Assembly: GCA_001466705.2 (NCBI GenBank)
Contig: LATX02000183.1
Location: forward strand, 620,001-684,000
DNA: 64,000 nt
Direction of reading: 5' to 3'
DNA from: Moniliophthora roreri
Lineage: Eukaryota > Basidiomycota > Agaricomycetes > Agaricales > Marasmiaceae
In this document: piece by piece, positions 22,321-35,566 of the stretch
Layout: every line of letters starts with the position of its first letter
Position numbering within the stretch: the first letter of the stretch is position 1
Notes under the pieces: model-generated
Seen by the model: the letters and a program-made list of their open reading frames with translations, nothing else
The model's database searches: none
What the model was told of the DNA's origin: nothing
Made by a program: the position numbers and the translations under genes

Positions 22321-24417
22321 TTATTGAAGTCTCTGATGTGCTTGCTGCAGGTTAGAAAGTTGATCGCCTACAGAAGAAAGCTCGTAAGGGACTGGAAGTA
22401 ACGAATATCAAAGTATTGACTTACGCATCAGTACCGAGCTCCCAGCAAATACACCCATCGTCTCAGAAAGACGCTGTAGGCCGTGGTGAAGTTCTCCTTC
22501 CCGATCACCGCCAGAAGGCGTCCCTGACCTCGCTCGCCGACTTCTAAGCCGTCCAATTTCCTGCAATAACACTTTTCCGGCGTTCATCCACAGGACAGCC
22601 ATGATTGGATTAACCAGTGGTGCATGACGGGCTTGCCTGAGCAAGGATACGGATGCTTCTGCGGCTGCGAGAGACTTGCTCATAGACCGTGCATCTCGCT
22701 CAGCGAACACAGAGTGAAGTTGTATAATAGCGGTATACGAGAGTGTGTGTATCACCAAGGCGATTCGGAACAAAGGAGATGCAGGGTCCAGTCCATTTAA
22801 CGGAGGGATACTGGAGCTAATGAAGGAGTCGATAAGTCCCTCATGGAAGCTGAATGAGTTGAGAAACTCTTGACGTTCAGCTTCGGTCATATCTAAATAT
22901 GTTTCGTGAACGCAAACAATGAGGGGTGCTTCATATTGATTAGAATGAACTTACTTGCACGGAACGATGACGCAATAGTTGCGGCTCGGTCGAGAAGAAC
23001 TGACGCCTTCACGGATAGTGCTAAAGGCGATGAACCATAGTGACTTCCATGGCCTGGCGCGTCGGTGGATGTTTGAGCTAGGAAATTGCGAATAGTTGAA
23101 GACCCTACGATGTTTCCGGACAATCCCCGCTGCGTGAAGGGAAAGAAATCAGATAGCTGAACGCTTCCGGGCCATGCATAAATACTCGCCCGTTCATATT
23201 CAGACATATCGAGAGGCCATGGCGTGTCAATCTCCGAACTTGGGTTTGTGTCGAAAATGGTACTTGAGGTTGAGCCGACAGCCACGCCCCACATGTTACT
23301 GAGCATGTACACGGTCCAGAATGCATTGATTCTTTCGCCTTCCTCGATTGGATCGACCGGGGGAGGTAGGGAAGGTGATCTATTCTGCTGACTCCTGATC
23401 TGATGAAGGCCAGCTCCAATTGCTAACGAAACAGCTGTACTGAGATGGTATTTTCCTTCTAGAATACGACCGTTATCGAATAAATATGTTGACAATAAAA
23501 CTTCAGCCTGAATCCCGTGCATCACCCTATTAGGGTGGGTGGATGTCAGCGTGCTGGCAGCCTCCTGCAATGCTTGGGAAAGAAGCTGTTGGTGACGCTG
23601 ATCCTGGGTCTGTCGTGTGGCTAAATAATGCGCCACAAGATAGACCGCGCTCAAGAGAGCGGGTGTAGGTCTAGAAGGGTGTCCAATGGGCAGGCTAGAC
23701 AGTGTAGCTTCCCAGAATCGCGTTGCATTAAGAAAGAAACCAAAGTTATCTCCTTGAGGCAAAAATGAAGACAACCTGTCGATAGTATGAGTTCAAAACC
23801 CCCCAAGATGTTGGCAGTAGAGACATACAGTGATCTTCGAACGTCATCCGGTGGCTCTTGTGGCACCTGAGCAGCATCAGCACTCGATGCCGATGCGGAA
23901 GCTGGAATATTTATGAGTCTTCATCTTGCAAGCATGGCTAATTCATAGAGTACTTACACTGTCCCTAGGCTCCTCATTAGTCTCAGCATCTTGAAAATAA
24001 GAAGATGCTTACCTGTCCCATGTATGGTTGATGCAGGGTAACAGAACTCGCTCTGGAAGGATCTTCGAGCTCGTGGATCCTGGACTCAAGCCGAGAGATG
24101 TTTTCCTCTAATATCTCCGATTGTGTACGACCGGAGATATCGGCGTATTCGCATTCCTCGATACCTAGATGTGCGCGCCGAAGACACTGACCACAAGTAG
24201 GACGTCCACCGTCACATTTCTGCAGGATTCAGTAATCAATAAGAATACAGAACATGAGCATCGATGAAGACACATACAATTTTTCGTTTCCTGCACAGAC
24301 GAAGAATGACCATTAGACCGACGAAGAGAGTAGAGGGTGGCGCAAATACCTGCAATTGCTGCAAGCCCGTCTAGTATTCGCTGAGATGTAAGGAGTCGTC
24401 GGGGCCTCAGATGTCAT
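22321..24417 (-). CDS. Zn2Cys6 transcription factor with fungal trans domain
   Basis: Fungal binuclear-zinc-cluster regulator acting in the nucleus. Eight exons give 567 aa: 24350-24417, 24278-24290, 24013-24219, 23958-23964, 23829-23901, 22955-23775, 22425-22892, 22321-22367. The zinc cluster is ACSNCRKRKIKCDGGRPTCG with a further QC and a late C (ligands about C19, C22, C29, C36, C39, C49), followed by a dimerisation-like coil (SEILEENISRLESRIHELED). The middle-homology (fungal trans) domain starts about residue 115: LLSSFLPQGDNFGFFLN, AVYLVAHYLA, and GRILEGKYHLSTAVSLAIGA, the GxAWxxxGxAxRxAxxLGLH-like helix. Two exons are only 13 and 7 nt; without the 7-nt one the frame fails. Its target genes are unknown; proximity to the P450/UGT group makes it a candidate regulator only by position. 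Confidence 0.92.
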
Positions 24418-26339
24418 TTTGAAGATGCAAGAATGAGAAGATTGGAAAGGAATTGAAAATTGGAACGATGTACCTCGGCGTTGAACCCGCACTTATATAC
24501 CCTCTCTCCCGCTCGCACAATACGATACAGCTTGTACATCGCCGGGCTGTGCGAATTCTGAGTCATTCTCTTTGAAGAAATTACCTGTGATGGGCTTGGG
24601 GTGCCGGACTAAGCTTGCAGAACGAATGGAGTTTTCAAAGTACTGCCGAGATGTCGGGTTACTAACTCCGTGCAGGTTCCAGGGCGCTACCGAGGGAATA
24701 TGTCTCCATTGGCGGCTGAATGGCTTCATTTTGAGGCGTTGACTCGATGCGGTCCCATTTGCTGGTGAAGAAGCTTTACAAAGCCTTGTTTTGTCATCCA
24801 TCAAACCCAGCTTTTTGTCAGTATTTGTAAAGCACGTGATACTCCGCTTGACCCGACCTTTCAAATTTAGCTCAACAGCATTCGAATTCAGTCGCGCTGC
24901 CTGCGTAACATCCCAAGCTCATGCTTGTATAGGAAGAACCGATATGATCTCAAAAATTATCATAGGCATTTCCGACCTTGGACCACGGAACCACGTAACC
25001 ACTACGTCCTATTTGTAGAAGATTGCGTATGCATGCGTATACATTGATTCCGCCGAAAGGTGTACCTGACGGATGTGAGCAGCGCCACGATTTCACAAAT
25101 TTGTTCTACTCTGGCCATTTATGTCCTGTATCGTCCGATCTGCCACCGGAATTTGCCACCGGAACATTCCGGGGTAGTCTTGTGTCTATATCTATTCGGT
25201 GAATATTCATATAACCGAGTCCACGTGGGTCGCGATAAGAATTGAATCAGTAGATCAACAGTGGGTGCATTAAGGTCCCACGACCGCCCTTAACCCATCC
25301 AGAGAGCTGACGAGTACTCAGGCTTTAGCTTGAGGACGTAATCTGAGTCTGTGTTACCGAGGTGGCTGTTTGCCGGCCGAAGCTGTAGTTCTGGGTGTCA
25401 TTTACAAATATTATTAACGGAACCAGCTGTCCTGGATGACGGTTGCCAACCCCAATATTTTCATGCTACTAAGTACCTGCTTCATTTGGTCATCATCAAC
25501 ATTTGGTCACCATCTTCAGACCTGATAACAGACGAATGCGCTACCGAGGTTTCGAGTAGACAGTGCCTTTGGGGGCTCTTTGGGAACCGGTAGTGCCCCG
25601 ACATCTCGAAATAAAATCACGAATCCCCGGAAGGCATCCGACGAGCGAGCAGAAATCCCGCTCGCAGAGCTGGACGTCCCCTGAGTGAAAGAAGTATCAC
25701 CACGCTGTCGTTGGCTCGGCGAAGGGGAAGTGGAACGGGCATGTACGGATGCCTCCCGAACTTGAGTCTTGATGTAGAGCGACACCGCTTAACTTCCAGC
25801 GGGAGAAATCATCTTTGGCTGGGCTCAGTGAGAGATAGGGTGTGCTTACACAAAGGCCGACGGACTTTGAGTAGTCAAAATGGCGCTTGGAGTACATCAG
25901 AATGGGGTAATGTCGCTAGCAGAGTAGACGTGATGAGGATTCAGATAATTTGTTACATGTCCATCAGCACTGCGCATTGTTGAGATGTATCAGTTGGAGT
26001 AGATCACAAGAATTCCTCGTAATTACCAACAGATCTGCTTCGGTGAGGAGTCGGGCAGGATTTGTCCGATGTTAATACCTATGGCCTGCCCAGCCCCTTA
26101 TGGTCGGTTTGATCGTTTGGATAGTGTTCCAGGCGTGGCGAGACGATAAATTCGCGATTTGATGGTATCACAGTCGGTTGTGATGTAATAGTAACAGAAA
26201 ATAAAGTGCCGGAAGACAGCAGACATCTCCAAGTGGCAAGAGTTGCTACCCTCGAATTGTGATTGAGCATTTTGATTTAGGAGGATGAAAATTGTGACAC
26301 CTTGACATATACATCAAATATATCAACATCTACGTCATT
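24418..26339. other. Intergenic, no gene recognised
   Basis: 1.9 kb between the transcription factor and the tRNA. Open frames are short and unspliced. The 123-codon minus-strand frame at 24,493-24,864 lies in the presumed promoter of the transcription factor and resembles nothing known to me. Confidence 0.5.
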
Positions 26340-26429
26340 GGTGCTATAGTGTAGTGGTCATCACTCGGGATTTTGACTTTACCTATATAGTCAACTTCCC
26401 GAAACCCAGGTTCGAACCCTGGTAGCACC
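26340..26429 (+). tRNA. tRNA-Gln (anticodon UUG) with intron
   Basis: Full cloverleaf: acceptor arm GGTGCTA (26340-26346) pairs with TAGCACC (26423-26429); D arm GTGT...CAC; anticodon stem CGGGA (26366-26370) pairs with TCCCG (26397-26401); T arm CCAGG-TTCGAAC-CCTGG. The anticodon loop reads TT-TTG-A, giving UUG for CAA codons. A 19-nt intron (26377-26395) sits after position 37, the standard site for eukaryotic tRNA introns, and would be removed by tRNA splicing endonuclease. Mature length is 71 nt before CCA addition. Confidence 0.93.
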
Positions 26430-26444
26430 TCTCTGGGCTTGCCG

Positions 26445-26448
26445 TTTT
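26445..26448 (+). terminator. RNA polymerase III T-run terminator
   Basis: TTTT begins 16 bp after the tRNA-Gln 3' end, with another T4 at 26,451. This is the usual Pol III stop signal for a tRNA gene. Confidence 0.7.
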
Positions 26449-29400
26449 AACTTTTGCTCCTCTTGACCATACTGCCACCCGCGCATGAGGTTTGCGGGCA
26501 CGAAAATCTACTCAGTAGACAAAATACCGGAGTCCGTGGGAGACCGAAGTCAAGAATGATTGTGATGATTGTGATGATCGTCGGGCGGTTAAAAACAGCA
26601 AAGCAAAGCAGGGACATTCGATGTACGATTGAGATCCGCTTGGAGATTAGATTGATATCAGGGCATGCCAATGAGCATGGCTACCCCCCTTCGACTGCTT
26701 GCGGCCATAGTCGAAAGCCCAGAGCCACGGTTCATTCCTAAGCTAGACCCTTTTCTTTTACTCGAGAGTGCATAACGGGATTCTGCTCCGGTAAAGTGAA
26801 TGAGTTTGGCTGAAATCTGATGACGTTCAGCGCCCAGAGATGCGGAAAAAAGGGACATCAGAACTAAGAATGCATAGAACTTTGCTCTTGAGTTCAACAG
26901 TAGCCTTTTCCATTCCATCAGCGCTAGTATCCCTGATCCTGCGGTGTCCGGTACATCTATACCGTGACGGAGCGACTGCCTGAGCACGAGACGAGGACCC
27001 TTCACTACTGCTGTAGGCGTCAAGCATACCGATGACTTCGGACACAACCGCCCCAAAATAATTTCCGGAGGGTTAAATTGGTCAGGGCTATACGAATTCA
27101 ATGCATCGGGATAGCATGCCTAGTACTGGGGACGGCCAGGTGGCAAATGTTAGCACAAGAACCACACACGAATTTTTACGCCTGCCACTTCTTCCAAGGC
27201 GCCAATACACAGTCAGGGGCCTTCTCCTGTCATAAGAGTGCAGGTTAAAGGTTGGATCTGGTTACCAATGCAGCGGATTGAACTGTCGCGTGCCCATACG
27301 TCCTAATTATGAGGGTCCAATTATCCCCTATTGACTTAGATGGAACGATGGCTGCATTATCCTGGAGTACAGAAAAGAGTGCTAATAGATGTCGGAACAT
27401 GCCAGATATCATCGCCTTCCCGTCACGCCAGCCATCTTGTACAAGGTGAATATTTGCCGCAAGACAAATACTGTACCGCAGGGGTGTAACCTGTGATTAA
27501 ACGAAAAAGAATTTACATCAGATCAGCAGTCGGGTTAATGACATCCACCATTTTTCGCAGTTTTTCTGGTGTCCGAGCAGCCCGAAATTTCGTCAACTGG
27601 CATGAGGCTTCTGCCCCGCGACTGTCAAAGTGATCAAATATTCAATTGTACTTGCAAAAGTTCAAGGCAAAGAGCTTGCTTCAGAAGAAGGAACCATCCT
27701 TACTGTCTCATTCAGAGAAATTCACTCCACCGTCGGATCTGTCAAGAAGCCGATGATACTTCACCAGTAACAGGAAAAGAAGGACCGAGAAACCGAAATA
27801 CAGCATTAGGGTGAGTGGCACGCAGCAGGGCGGGATGCGACGTCGGATAATTGAACGGCATGCTGTGTAGATGGATATGTATTCCAGAACAGACTGCGTA
27901 TTTTCAGTATCTCGGTGTTTATATGCCGCTCAATGGATTCTCCATATCAAATAATATGTGCCTAAGGAGATGTAAAATACCAGTGAAAATAAGAATGGCA
28001 GCCGACGACGGACGTACTGTGTGCTATTGCCCTCGAGGGAGGCTGTGGAAGAGCGTCTCTAAATCCATCCAATCAAATCATACACTCTCAGCCTGCTCTC
28101 CTTTCCTTCATGGGGTCCCTCTGGTTCTTTGGGTACCTTTCTCGCAGTCATTTTCATTACTGATGGTTCGGTCAGTTCGCAGAACCCGCCTGAACAGTGA
28201 ATGAGAATTCATACTCTGGACATTGATGATATGTACGGCTTCGGTATGGCACTCGAGAGAAAGATTTTACTTGACGTCGTGGTGGATGTTGAGGACCTGG
28301 ACATGGATTTGGAAATGATAACGAAATCTATTTGACCGGTGACGTCGTGACGCACGTTGAGGAAGCGAATTGATGTCAGGAACACCTCGTGTCACGGCTT
28401 GCTTCTGACCGTCATCGTCACTCATGCAATTTCCTCAAAAACCTCTGGAAACAGGAGGACTCTCGAAAGTGGGATTAATGTCAATGGCACATGGTATGTA
28501 CTCTCGACTGACTGTTATACACTGGGAGATGATTTTGCCTTCAGTGAAAGGCGTGGAATATTCCAACTGAAAGCTCAGGAAATATTATTCGGTCAGCACC
28601 GTTTCCTTCGGTGCGTTTCCATAAATCCTTGTTATTGTAATCTTTTCTGAGATTCTTTTACTCTTCCCGATTCGGTCACACATAGCTCTATGGGCATCGC
28701 AGTCTCCTCATTCAAATGCGGAAGTTTCGCCAGCTTTCGGCTACATGAATCGGGTCATTGGCGATGGTGAAACATTGATTATCCAGGATTCGGCATGACC
28801 GGGCCTGCACGCATCCCTCAGCTCGTATCGATTATTACTGGGAAGATATACTAAGAATACGTATACTATTCTTCGCCATTTCCCTTTCCCCGGTACGCTG
28901 TGCGGCACTTGGCTGAAAGAAACATTCCCTCAGTCTCCACCTATTTTCCCACGATGGTCTACGGCTTCTTTGCTTCTCAAGTGCTTCATCATCGGATGGT
29001 ACCCGTGTAGAGGTGCAGAATGATAACCACCGACTTCATATCGGAACCCCAACCTATTGATGTGTTGGGCGCGAAACTGGATGTTGGTTGGGCCGAGCGG
29101 CAACCAGAGCTCTGGAGGGAATGAAGTTGTAGAGGGCATTCGCTTATACCATATACCAGGCCACGACCTGCACCGTGCTCCTCGTTGAACGCTCTGACGT
29201 CATCCCAACCATCTGTGAGCTGTCGCTCGGCAGGCTCACTCACAAGGCTTGACAGCCCTCGCGTTGATGGATATAGGCTAGATGATGGTTTAGCAAGGTC
29301 TGACGGAAGTTTGGTGGCAGGAACTCCTCGTTTTCAGCCACGGAACGTGTTGGAAGCGGCTATATCCAGCGAAGCAGCCACTGTGGCAGAGATAAACTTG

Positions 29401-32400
29401 CCTATCCGCAACCCCCTATTCTAACAACGATCACGCCCCCAGTCAAGCTAGCTGGACCCAGGAACTTCGAAGACTTTCGGAGGTTCTCAAGCCCGGCTGC
29501 TTCATGAGGGCTAGGATACTGGCACTAGCAGGGTCGTAACGTTGCTTTGCCCTTTACTGTGGCAAACGTTCACGGCATGTTGGTGTTCCAAATTCGATAT
29601 TCGCCCGCTCATACTGTCACCTGTGCTTTCACTCATTCCTCGCACATCGCACCCTGTTCTTCGTTCATAGAACGTAGCAGTACGTCCGCGAAGGGTGTTC
29701 ACGTCGAGGTTTCGAGGGTACACTAGCTCGTTTGACCGGATTCGCCATCTGATTCCGGGAAACCCAATGAAAGCCGGAGGCGGGTCGTCTGCTGCGAGGT
29801 TTAATGCCCGCGCATGAACACCGGCAGAATGATTAAACAGGCTTTGGCCTGTAGGCCCTTTCTGGACCGCGCTGGCGCTCAGCTAAGCTTTCAGCACTAT
29901 CACCGCCTGCTCCCCGTTCCCCACTGTCTCTTCTCGTCCAGGCTCAGCGACCCGCTGGAATGAATCAGTGGTCGCCAGATGATGTCGCATTGGGTTTTCG
30001 CCGAAACGCCGTAGACCATGGGCCCCGTTTGTCGATCAAACTTGATAGTCCGAAATCCTGTCGATATTTGGAGGTGCTCAAGTACGGGAAGAGGATAGTA
30101 CAACATCATTTCCGCTAGCGAGTGGGCCTTCGCCTGATTACGCTCTGCTTCCACCACCACCGTCCGTGCTTGCTTCAGCACCACTTGCCTTGTCTGAGAA
30201 GTTGTCTCAGAATCAGCGTTATCATCCCATGCTGTTTGCTAGGTTTGTGAAGGCGAGACCGCCCAGTATCTCATAATGAAATGCCCACGAATCTCCTTCA
30301 CTTGATCTCGGTGTTCATGGGAGAAGACACTATTTGCTATACCATTACCTTCACCCCTGCTTTATGTGCTACACCACCCAAGGTTTCATCATCAACCAGG
30401 GAGCAGATACGCTCTGAGAAAGAATACGGCAGCTGATGGTGAATGATGTTTTCTCGATGTGTCCACCAACCACAACGCCGGTTTCGTGTTCACCACCGTC
30501 ATCCTCGTTCCCGGCACACCTCCGTCTCCCGTATTGACTCCTTCCCAATACCTCAAAAGGAGTGTTCAACCTCCTGCGTACCTCCCACTTCTACCTTTGC
30601 ACCGCCCAGTCGACTCCACCTCGTCGTGCACGGGAGGCATAAGGATCAGTTCAGAAAGGTGATATCACCACTATCACGCCTACGAAGAGCCCTCCATGAC
30701 CGTAGACGTCCAAAGGTCTACTTACTATCACCTATCCCAACACTTGCTCCTTCTGCACCATACTTCGTCCGCAAGCCGACCACCACGTACTAATAGTACC
30801 TGGTGATACCTCGGCGACATTTGCTCTTCCCGAGGAGCAATGCGTGTTTACGAGGCGATCATACGGAAGGAGGGGGTTGTTGCCTCAGCGGTCACGAGTG
30901 GTCTGACTGGCTGCTGAAGCTGTGCGTCAGGATTCACTGTGCACGATTCTCGGGGTCCGCCACGGGGCATACTTCCTACATCGTGCACTTGGCAATGAGC
31001 ATCGACGATTCCACTGTCAATGTCAGGGTCGGCTGCAACAAACTCATGAAACGACTCCGTGTTCCGCGTTCCCCGATCTTCCAGCTTACGCGCGCCTATA
31101 CTCTGGAACCCATAACGAGAGACTTGTTCGCCCAGCTTTTGGCACTGGAGAACATTGAACATTATTCATTACATATGAAACTTAATGTCATAGGTAGAAC
31201 AGGTAATGTTTTTGTGAATGGCACACTGTGAAGCGATAAATGTGCAGGAATTCGACATCTCTATAGTATATACAACTACCAGGATAAACGCAACGAGCAA
31301 GAGCAGAATTCTACTCGAAAGTGTAACTAGTATGAGTGTGAATATTGGGTAATGAGCTGCTGGTATCCGAGGAACCCGTAGAATCAATGGAGTACAATTC
31401 CTCTTCCATGGGGTACTATTGAAACACGGAAGAGGTACGCCACCACGTTCAATAAAGACATGGCTACCATCTGGCATTCGCGAACATTTGATCGGCGGTG
31501 CATACTTTACACTCCTGTGTCATCGTCGTGTAAATTCCGACCAGTATCGGTACTTTGGGTCGCGAGTTACCAACCCAAGAGAGTAATGAATGGGCGCAAT
31601 TGGGGAATGACTAGGAAAAGAATAAGGCCTCCGCTGAAGAAGGATCACACAGCCTGAAACGGGCTGGCCATTCAAGGGCATGGAGCATTGGCGTCAATTC
31701 CGATATTAGATATGTGTAAGCTGAAGAAGCGAGAAGATGGATCACTGGGGCTCATTGATACGGCACAGGGCGCGTTTCCATATGACTTGAGATTGTAATC
31801 TAGACCCATGGACCGAGAAGCAGGCAGGCAATAAGCACGCAGAAGGTGCGGAGGCATCGCAGGTATGGGAGTCAATGACGACATGTTCCGAGCTATTCCT
31901 GCTCAAGGATTACTGTGAATCCTGATATCGATGAGTTTTACGAGGCGTCTCGAAGATAGCACATAACAGGCTCTCGAATCGCCGAGAGCCTCCATCATCT
32001 AACCAAGGTCAAGGCCGCAGATATCCACGATAATAGGCGTTGTTGAAGGGGAGAAGTGCTACTAAATAAGTAAAAGGTGCTTACATTCGAGATAACCGCA
32101 ATACATACATGAGACGCAAGTGAGGAGCATACCCCTGAGCACCTCTTGAGTTCCTGATGAACAAAAGGCACATTAACCAAAGCGAAGTTATCGGTATAAG
32201 GTAAGGCGAGCCAGTTCTCTAAAGCGGTAAACGGCCATTTTACACCCACTGTCTCCGTAACCTCCGACTATAAGCCACCGAGAGTGGTTGGGTTACAAAT
32301 TATAAGAGTAATTTACATCAGTCATCGGTGTAGCGTGACGGAGTACTTCTATTCATGGGTAGACTAGGACAAAGAGTGGATCACTGTAGCGGACATGAAC

Positions 32401-35400
32401 GGGGGACGTTGACAACGTAGTTCACACACCAGTTCATCTCAAGCTCTCCCGATACTACTCGGAAGGGTGGACGACGAACAAACGTCTACCCGTGCCTAGC
32501 TCTCCTTTTGTAATCATAGCGCTTTTTGAACTTCAGGTTACCACGAAGGGGTATGCTGGTGGACTACAAGAAACCGCGAGCGTCCTTGGTAGGCCAACAC
32601 CGATGAACGAGAGCATCAAATGGGGAGGCGGTAGTTGCTGAAAAACCCAGCTACGGTCGAACAGCCATAGGAAGTCGTGGAATTCCCGTAGGCCATCTAG
32701 CGTCTTCTAGACAGCATAATACACCCGTAGCAATACTGAAATCTGGTCCTGACGAACTTAGTCGTGTTGAGGGTTCCACGTCCTAAAATGCCGCATGCTG
32801 GGAGAGCCCGGAATGGTAGGCTATGTCCTTCAGAAAGTTGTAGGGAATATCATCATCGCTCGACATGTTCGGGTCATGGACAAGCCTGAAGATGAGCAGA
32901 GGATCCTAATTCCTGAAACGCGCGAAATTGCAATTGGCAGACATGAGATCAAGGCAGTTGCTTGAACGTTCGACGAAGTGCAGTCTTCTAGAGATAAAAG
33001 GCCACCCACTGCCTCCACCCAATAAGCTACGGGATTTTCCAATGTTTGGCGTGACTCTGGAACAAGTGTTCGTGAGCTTTATTTTCAGAGGAACGGTGAA
33101 ATAGACGTACTTCGTGCTTCCAGCTATTGGGCATTTTTCAATGCCTTGCGACAAATCACCAATACAATCTCTACAAGAACGGAGTGTCTTCGCCAGTATT
33201 CGTTTCATTGGACAAATAAGTAGCTGCGAAAGCTACCAGTGAGGAGGGGGACGCGGGAAGCAGTCTAAAATCGGGTCATTAGCAAAGCTCAGAGAAGTAA
33301 ACGAGTGAGGTCAGCATACCCTCTCGTTGTTCTGATGATCTGACCGGCCAGTTTTGACCCAACCTTCCCTGAACTTCTGTGAGTCAAGGTCTTGGCTCTC
33401 CGTAGACCGAGGCACCTTAACGTCGAGTCTGCCCTTAGATGAATGATGGAAAGGCGTTGAGCTGCGTAGCGCCAAGACACCTGGACTGGGATGCTGACCA
33501 TCCTTACGAGACTCTGGGATGGATATTCGCACCGAGAAAAGGTGCAGGAATAGACGCAGCTGAGTGTTTTCTAAGGAAGGTTGGCCCGGAGGAAGCGGGG
33601 GGTTATGGGTGGGAGGCTGGTGGCTTTCAGGATGGCAGGTTCCATTCTGTAGGACGCCGACCTCGAAGAGGACCCAAGGGCACTGCGGCGAGAGAGCGAG
33701 AGAGCATGAGGTGGGGTGGGGAAGCATGGGTAGTTGATGCGTTGGATGGCATCGATTCAACGGACATTCCAAGCTCCAGGTAGGTTCGTTGATTTCGGGC
33801 GCTGGCAAGGTATAGTAAGGTGATGCACCACTTTCGGACGCCACATGGGTGCCCCCATGTGGCTGCCATATCAAGCATGGTGACCGTTAAATGCTATGAA
33901 GAGGTGGGTGTCATGGCCGTAAACGTCCGCTACTCGGGTGACATAAAACTGCCGTCGATTGACGTGGCTGCAGAGAACAACGATGTCCTATGGGGAAAAG
34001 AATCAGATCACTAGTGTGTGGTTGTACCTTAAGAAGGAAACCTACTAGAGGAATGTACTCGTGCAGCGGCCAGGAGCGTAGTCATGGGGAGAAGAGACTA
34101 CGTAGTTTCCGGGGTATGAACCACACCGAACATGACGTGTGGACATACGAACGTACGAAAACCCGCTCTGTGTACACTTGGCGCAGATTCCAGAACGGCA
34201 CCCGCTTCCGACCATCCAACTCTAAGAACACGGAATGGGGTACAATGCGACGAAGAGATATGCCTGAGAAGCAACAACAGAACAAGGAGAAAGTGGGGTC
34301 CCTGAGATGGTCCTTCCCCACCCCTGAGCTCTGTAAGCATCAAGATTGTTTGTTGATAGATGTGTTCATCTAAAAGGGAGCTATCGTTAGTCATTTGAGC
34401 CGTGAACGTCATGCAAACAACTCACAATCCGTCGAACTTGAAATATTGGCAGCGTAATCTCCACGAAAGCGGTGGAGAGCCGGCAACCTAGTGGCTTGTG
34501 GTAAAGGCAAGTAGAATGTCAAGTCAAGGTCGTTCGATGCCTCATGATTGAGAGCTCCACAGGATGTTGACCGGGGTGTTTGAGAAAGGGTCCGGAGACT
34601 CTGAGTCGTGAAATATCGACTGTTCGGGAAATTATGACTCTTGGGAAACGAGACATGTATTCGACAACGCTGAAGTTGAATGAACACAAAGGTTGAAATC
34701 CAAAACCTGCCTCGACGAAGGTTTCCTTTGGCAGAGTACGACACCACATAGGATCCCGCGTCATATCTAAGGCGCTAAAAGGCGCTAAAAGGCCTGCTCC
34801 GCGAATTCAACATTCCATCCATCCTTATCTATGACGCCGTCGTGTTTCTCGAGTACAGCGATTATTTCTTCGTTCACTCGGATGCAAAAAAACGCAGGTT
34901 TTGCGAAGGGAAGGTGGCAGAATCGCGTAAAAGGGAAGCCGCCTGGGTATCGGAAAAACAAAGCTTGGTGAGCGATAAAGAAAAACGAAGCTGCTGGTCT
35001 CACATATGCATATTGTCTTGTAGAACAGGTGAGATGATTTGCACTTCGGTCAGACTAGGTTGGTGTCGCTTGAGGAAAGCTGGATAGCTCTCACTGACAT
35101 CTTCGACTTTTTTGGAATGCTAGGAAAGGAAAATACCCCAAATTTCTGGTTAGAAAGGAATGATCAAGCACTAACGGACACGTACAGGCAATCGAAGTTG
35201 AAATCTCGAAGAATGAGACGGTATGGTTCGGCGTTTTCATCAATACGATGGCTTGGGTGAGGGTAGTGACGATGGCCAAGTACGCGAAATGATTTCAAGA
35301 GATGATTCAAGAGGATGATTCAAGCGAAATTGCCAGAATTTGGTGGAAGACGTCCACAAGTATCAGAGAGCCATGGTGGTATGCCGTCATGAAGGAAACG

Positions 35401-35566
35401 TGGCACGTGTTTCGACCCATGCGGTGCGTTCGACGATGATATACTTTGGCCCAACATAATGACTGAACTATTATTGGCTACATAGAATACAAAATAACGT
35501 CTACACGACTACATCTACAGCATTCTAACGGTACAGATAAACAGATACACAGAATAAATAGCGATA
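26449..35566. other. Gene-poor 9-kb region, no gene supported
   Basis: No open frame joins into a convincing spliced gene and none carries a domain I recognise. Longer frames (minus 26,658-27,101; minus 29,900-30,184; plus 30,443-30,793 and 30,803-31,231; minus 33,311-33,874) are mostly shadowed by others on the same stretch. CpG is present at ordinary levels, unlike the AT-rich island further right, so this is not the same kind of decayed repeat DNA. It may contain old, heavily mutated gene copies or non-coding transcripts. Confidence 0.5.

Noticed and set aside
26658..27101. 147-codon minus-strand open frame with a hydrophobic stretch
   Set aside because: Overlapped by another minus-strand frame; no family pattern, no intron signals, no supporting neighbours.
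29900..30184. Minus-strand frame with protein-like composition
   Set aside because: Does not extend or splice to neighbouring frames, so I cannot support a gene.
33311..33874. 187-codon minus-strand open frame with opposing plus-strand frames
   Set aside because: Open on both strands, Pro/Ser/His-rich composition without recognisable domain; likely chance in GC-rich DNA.
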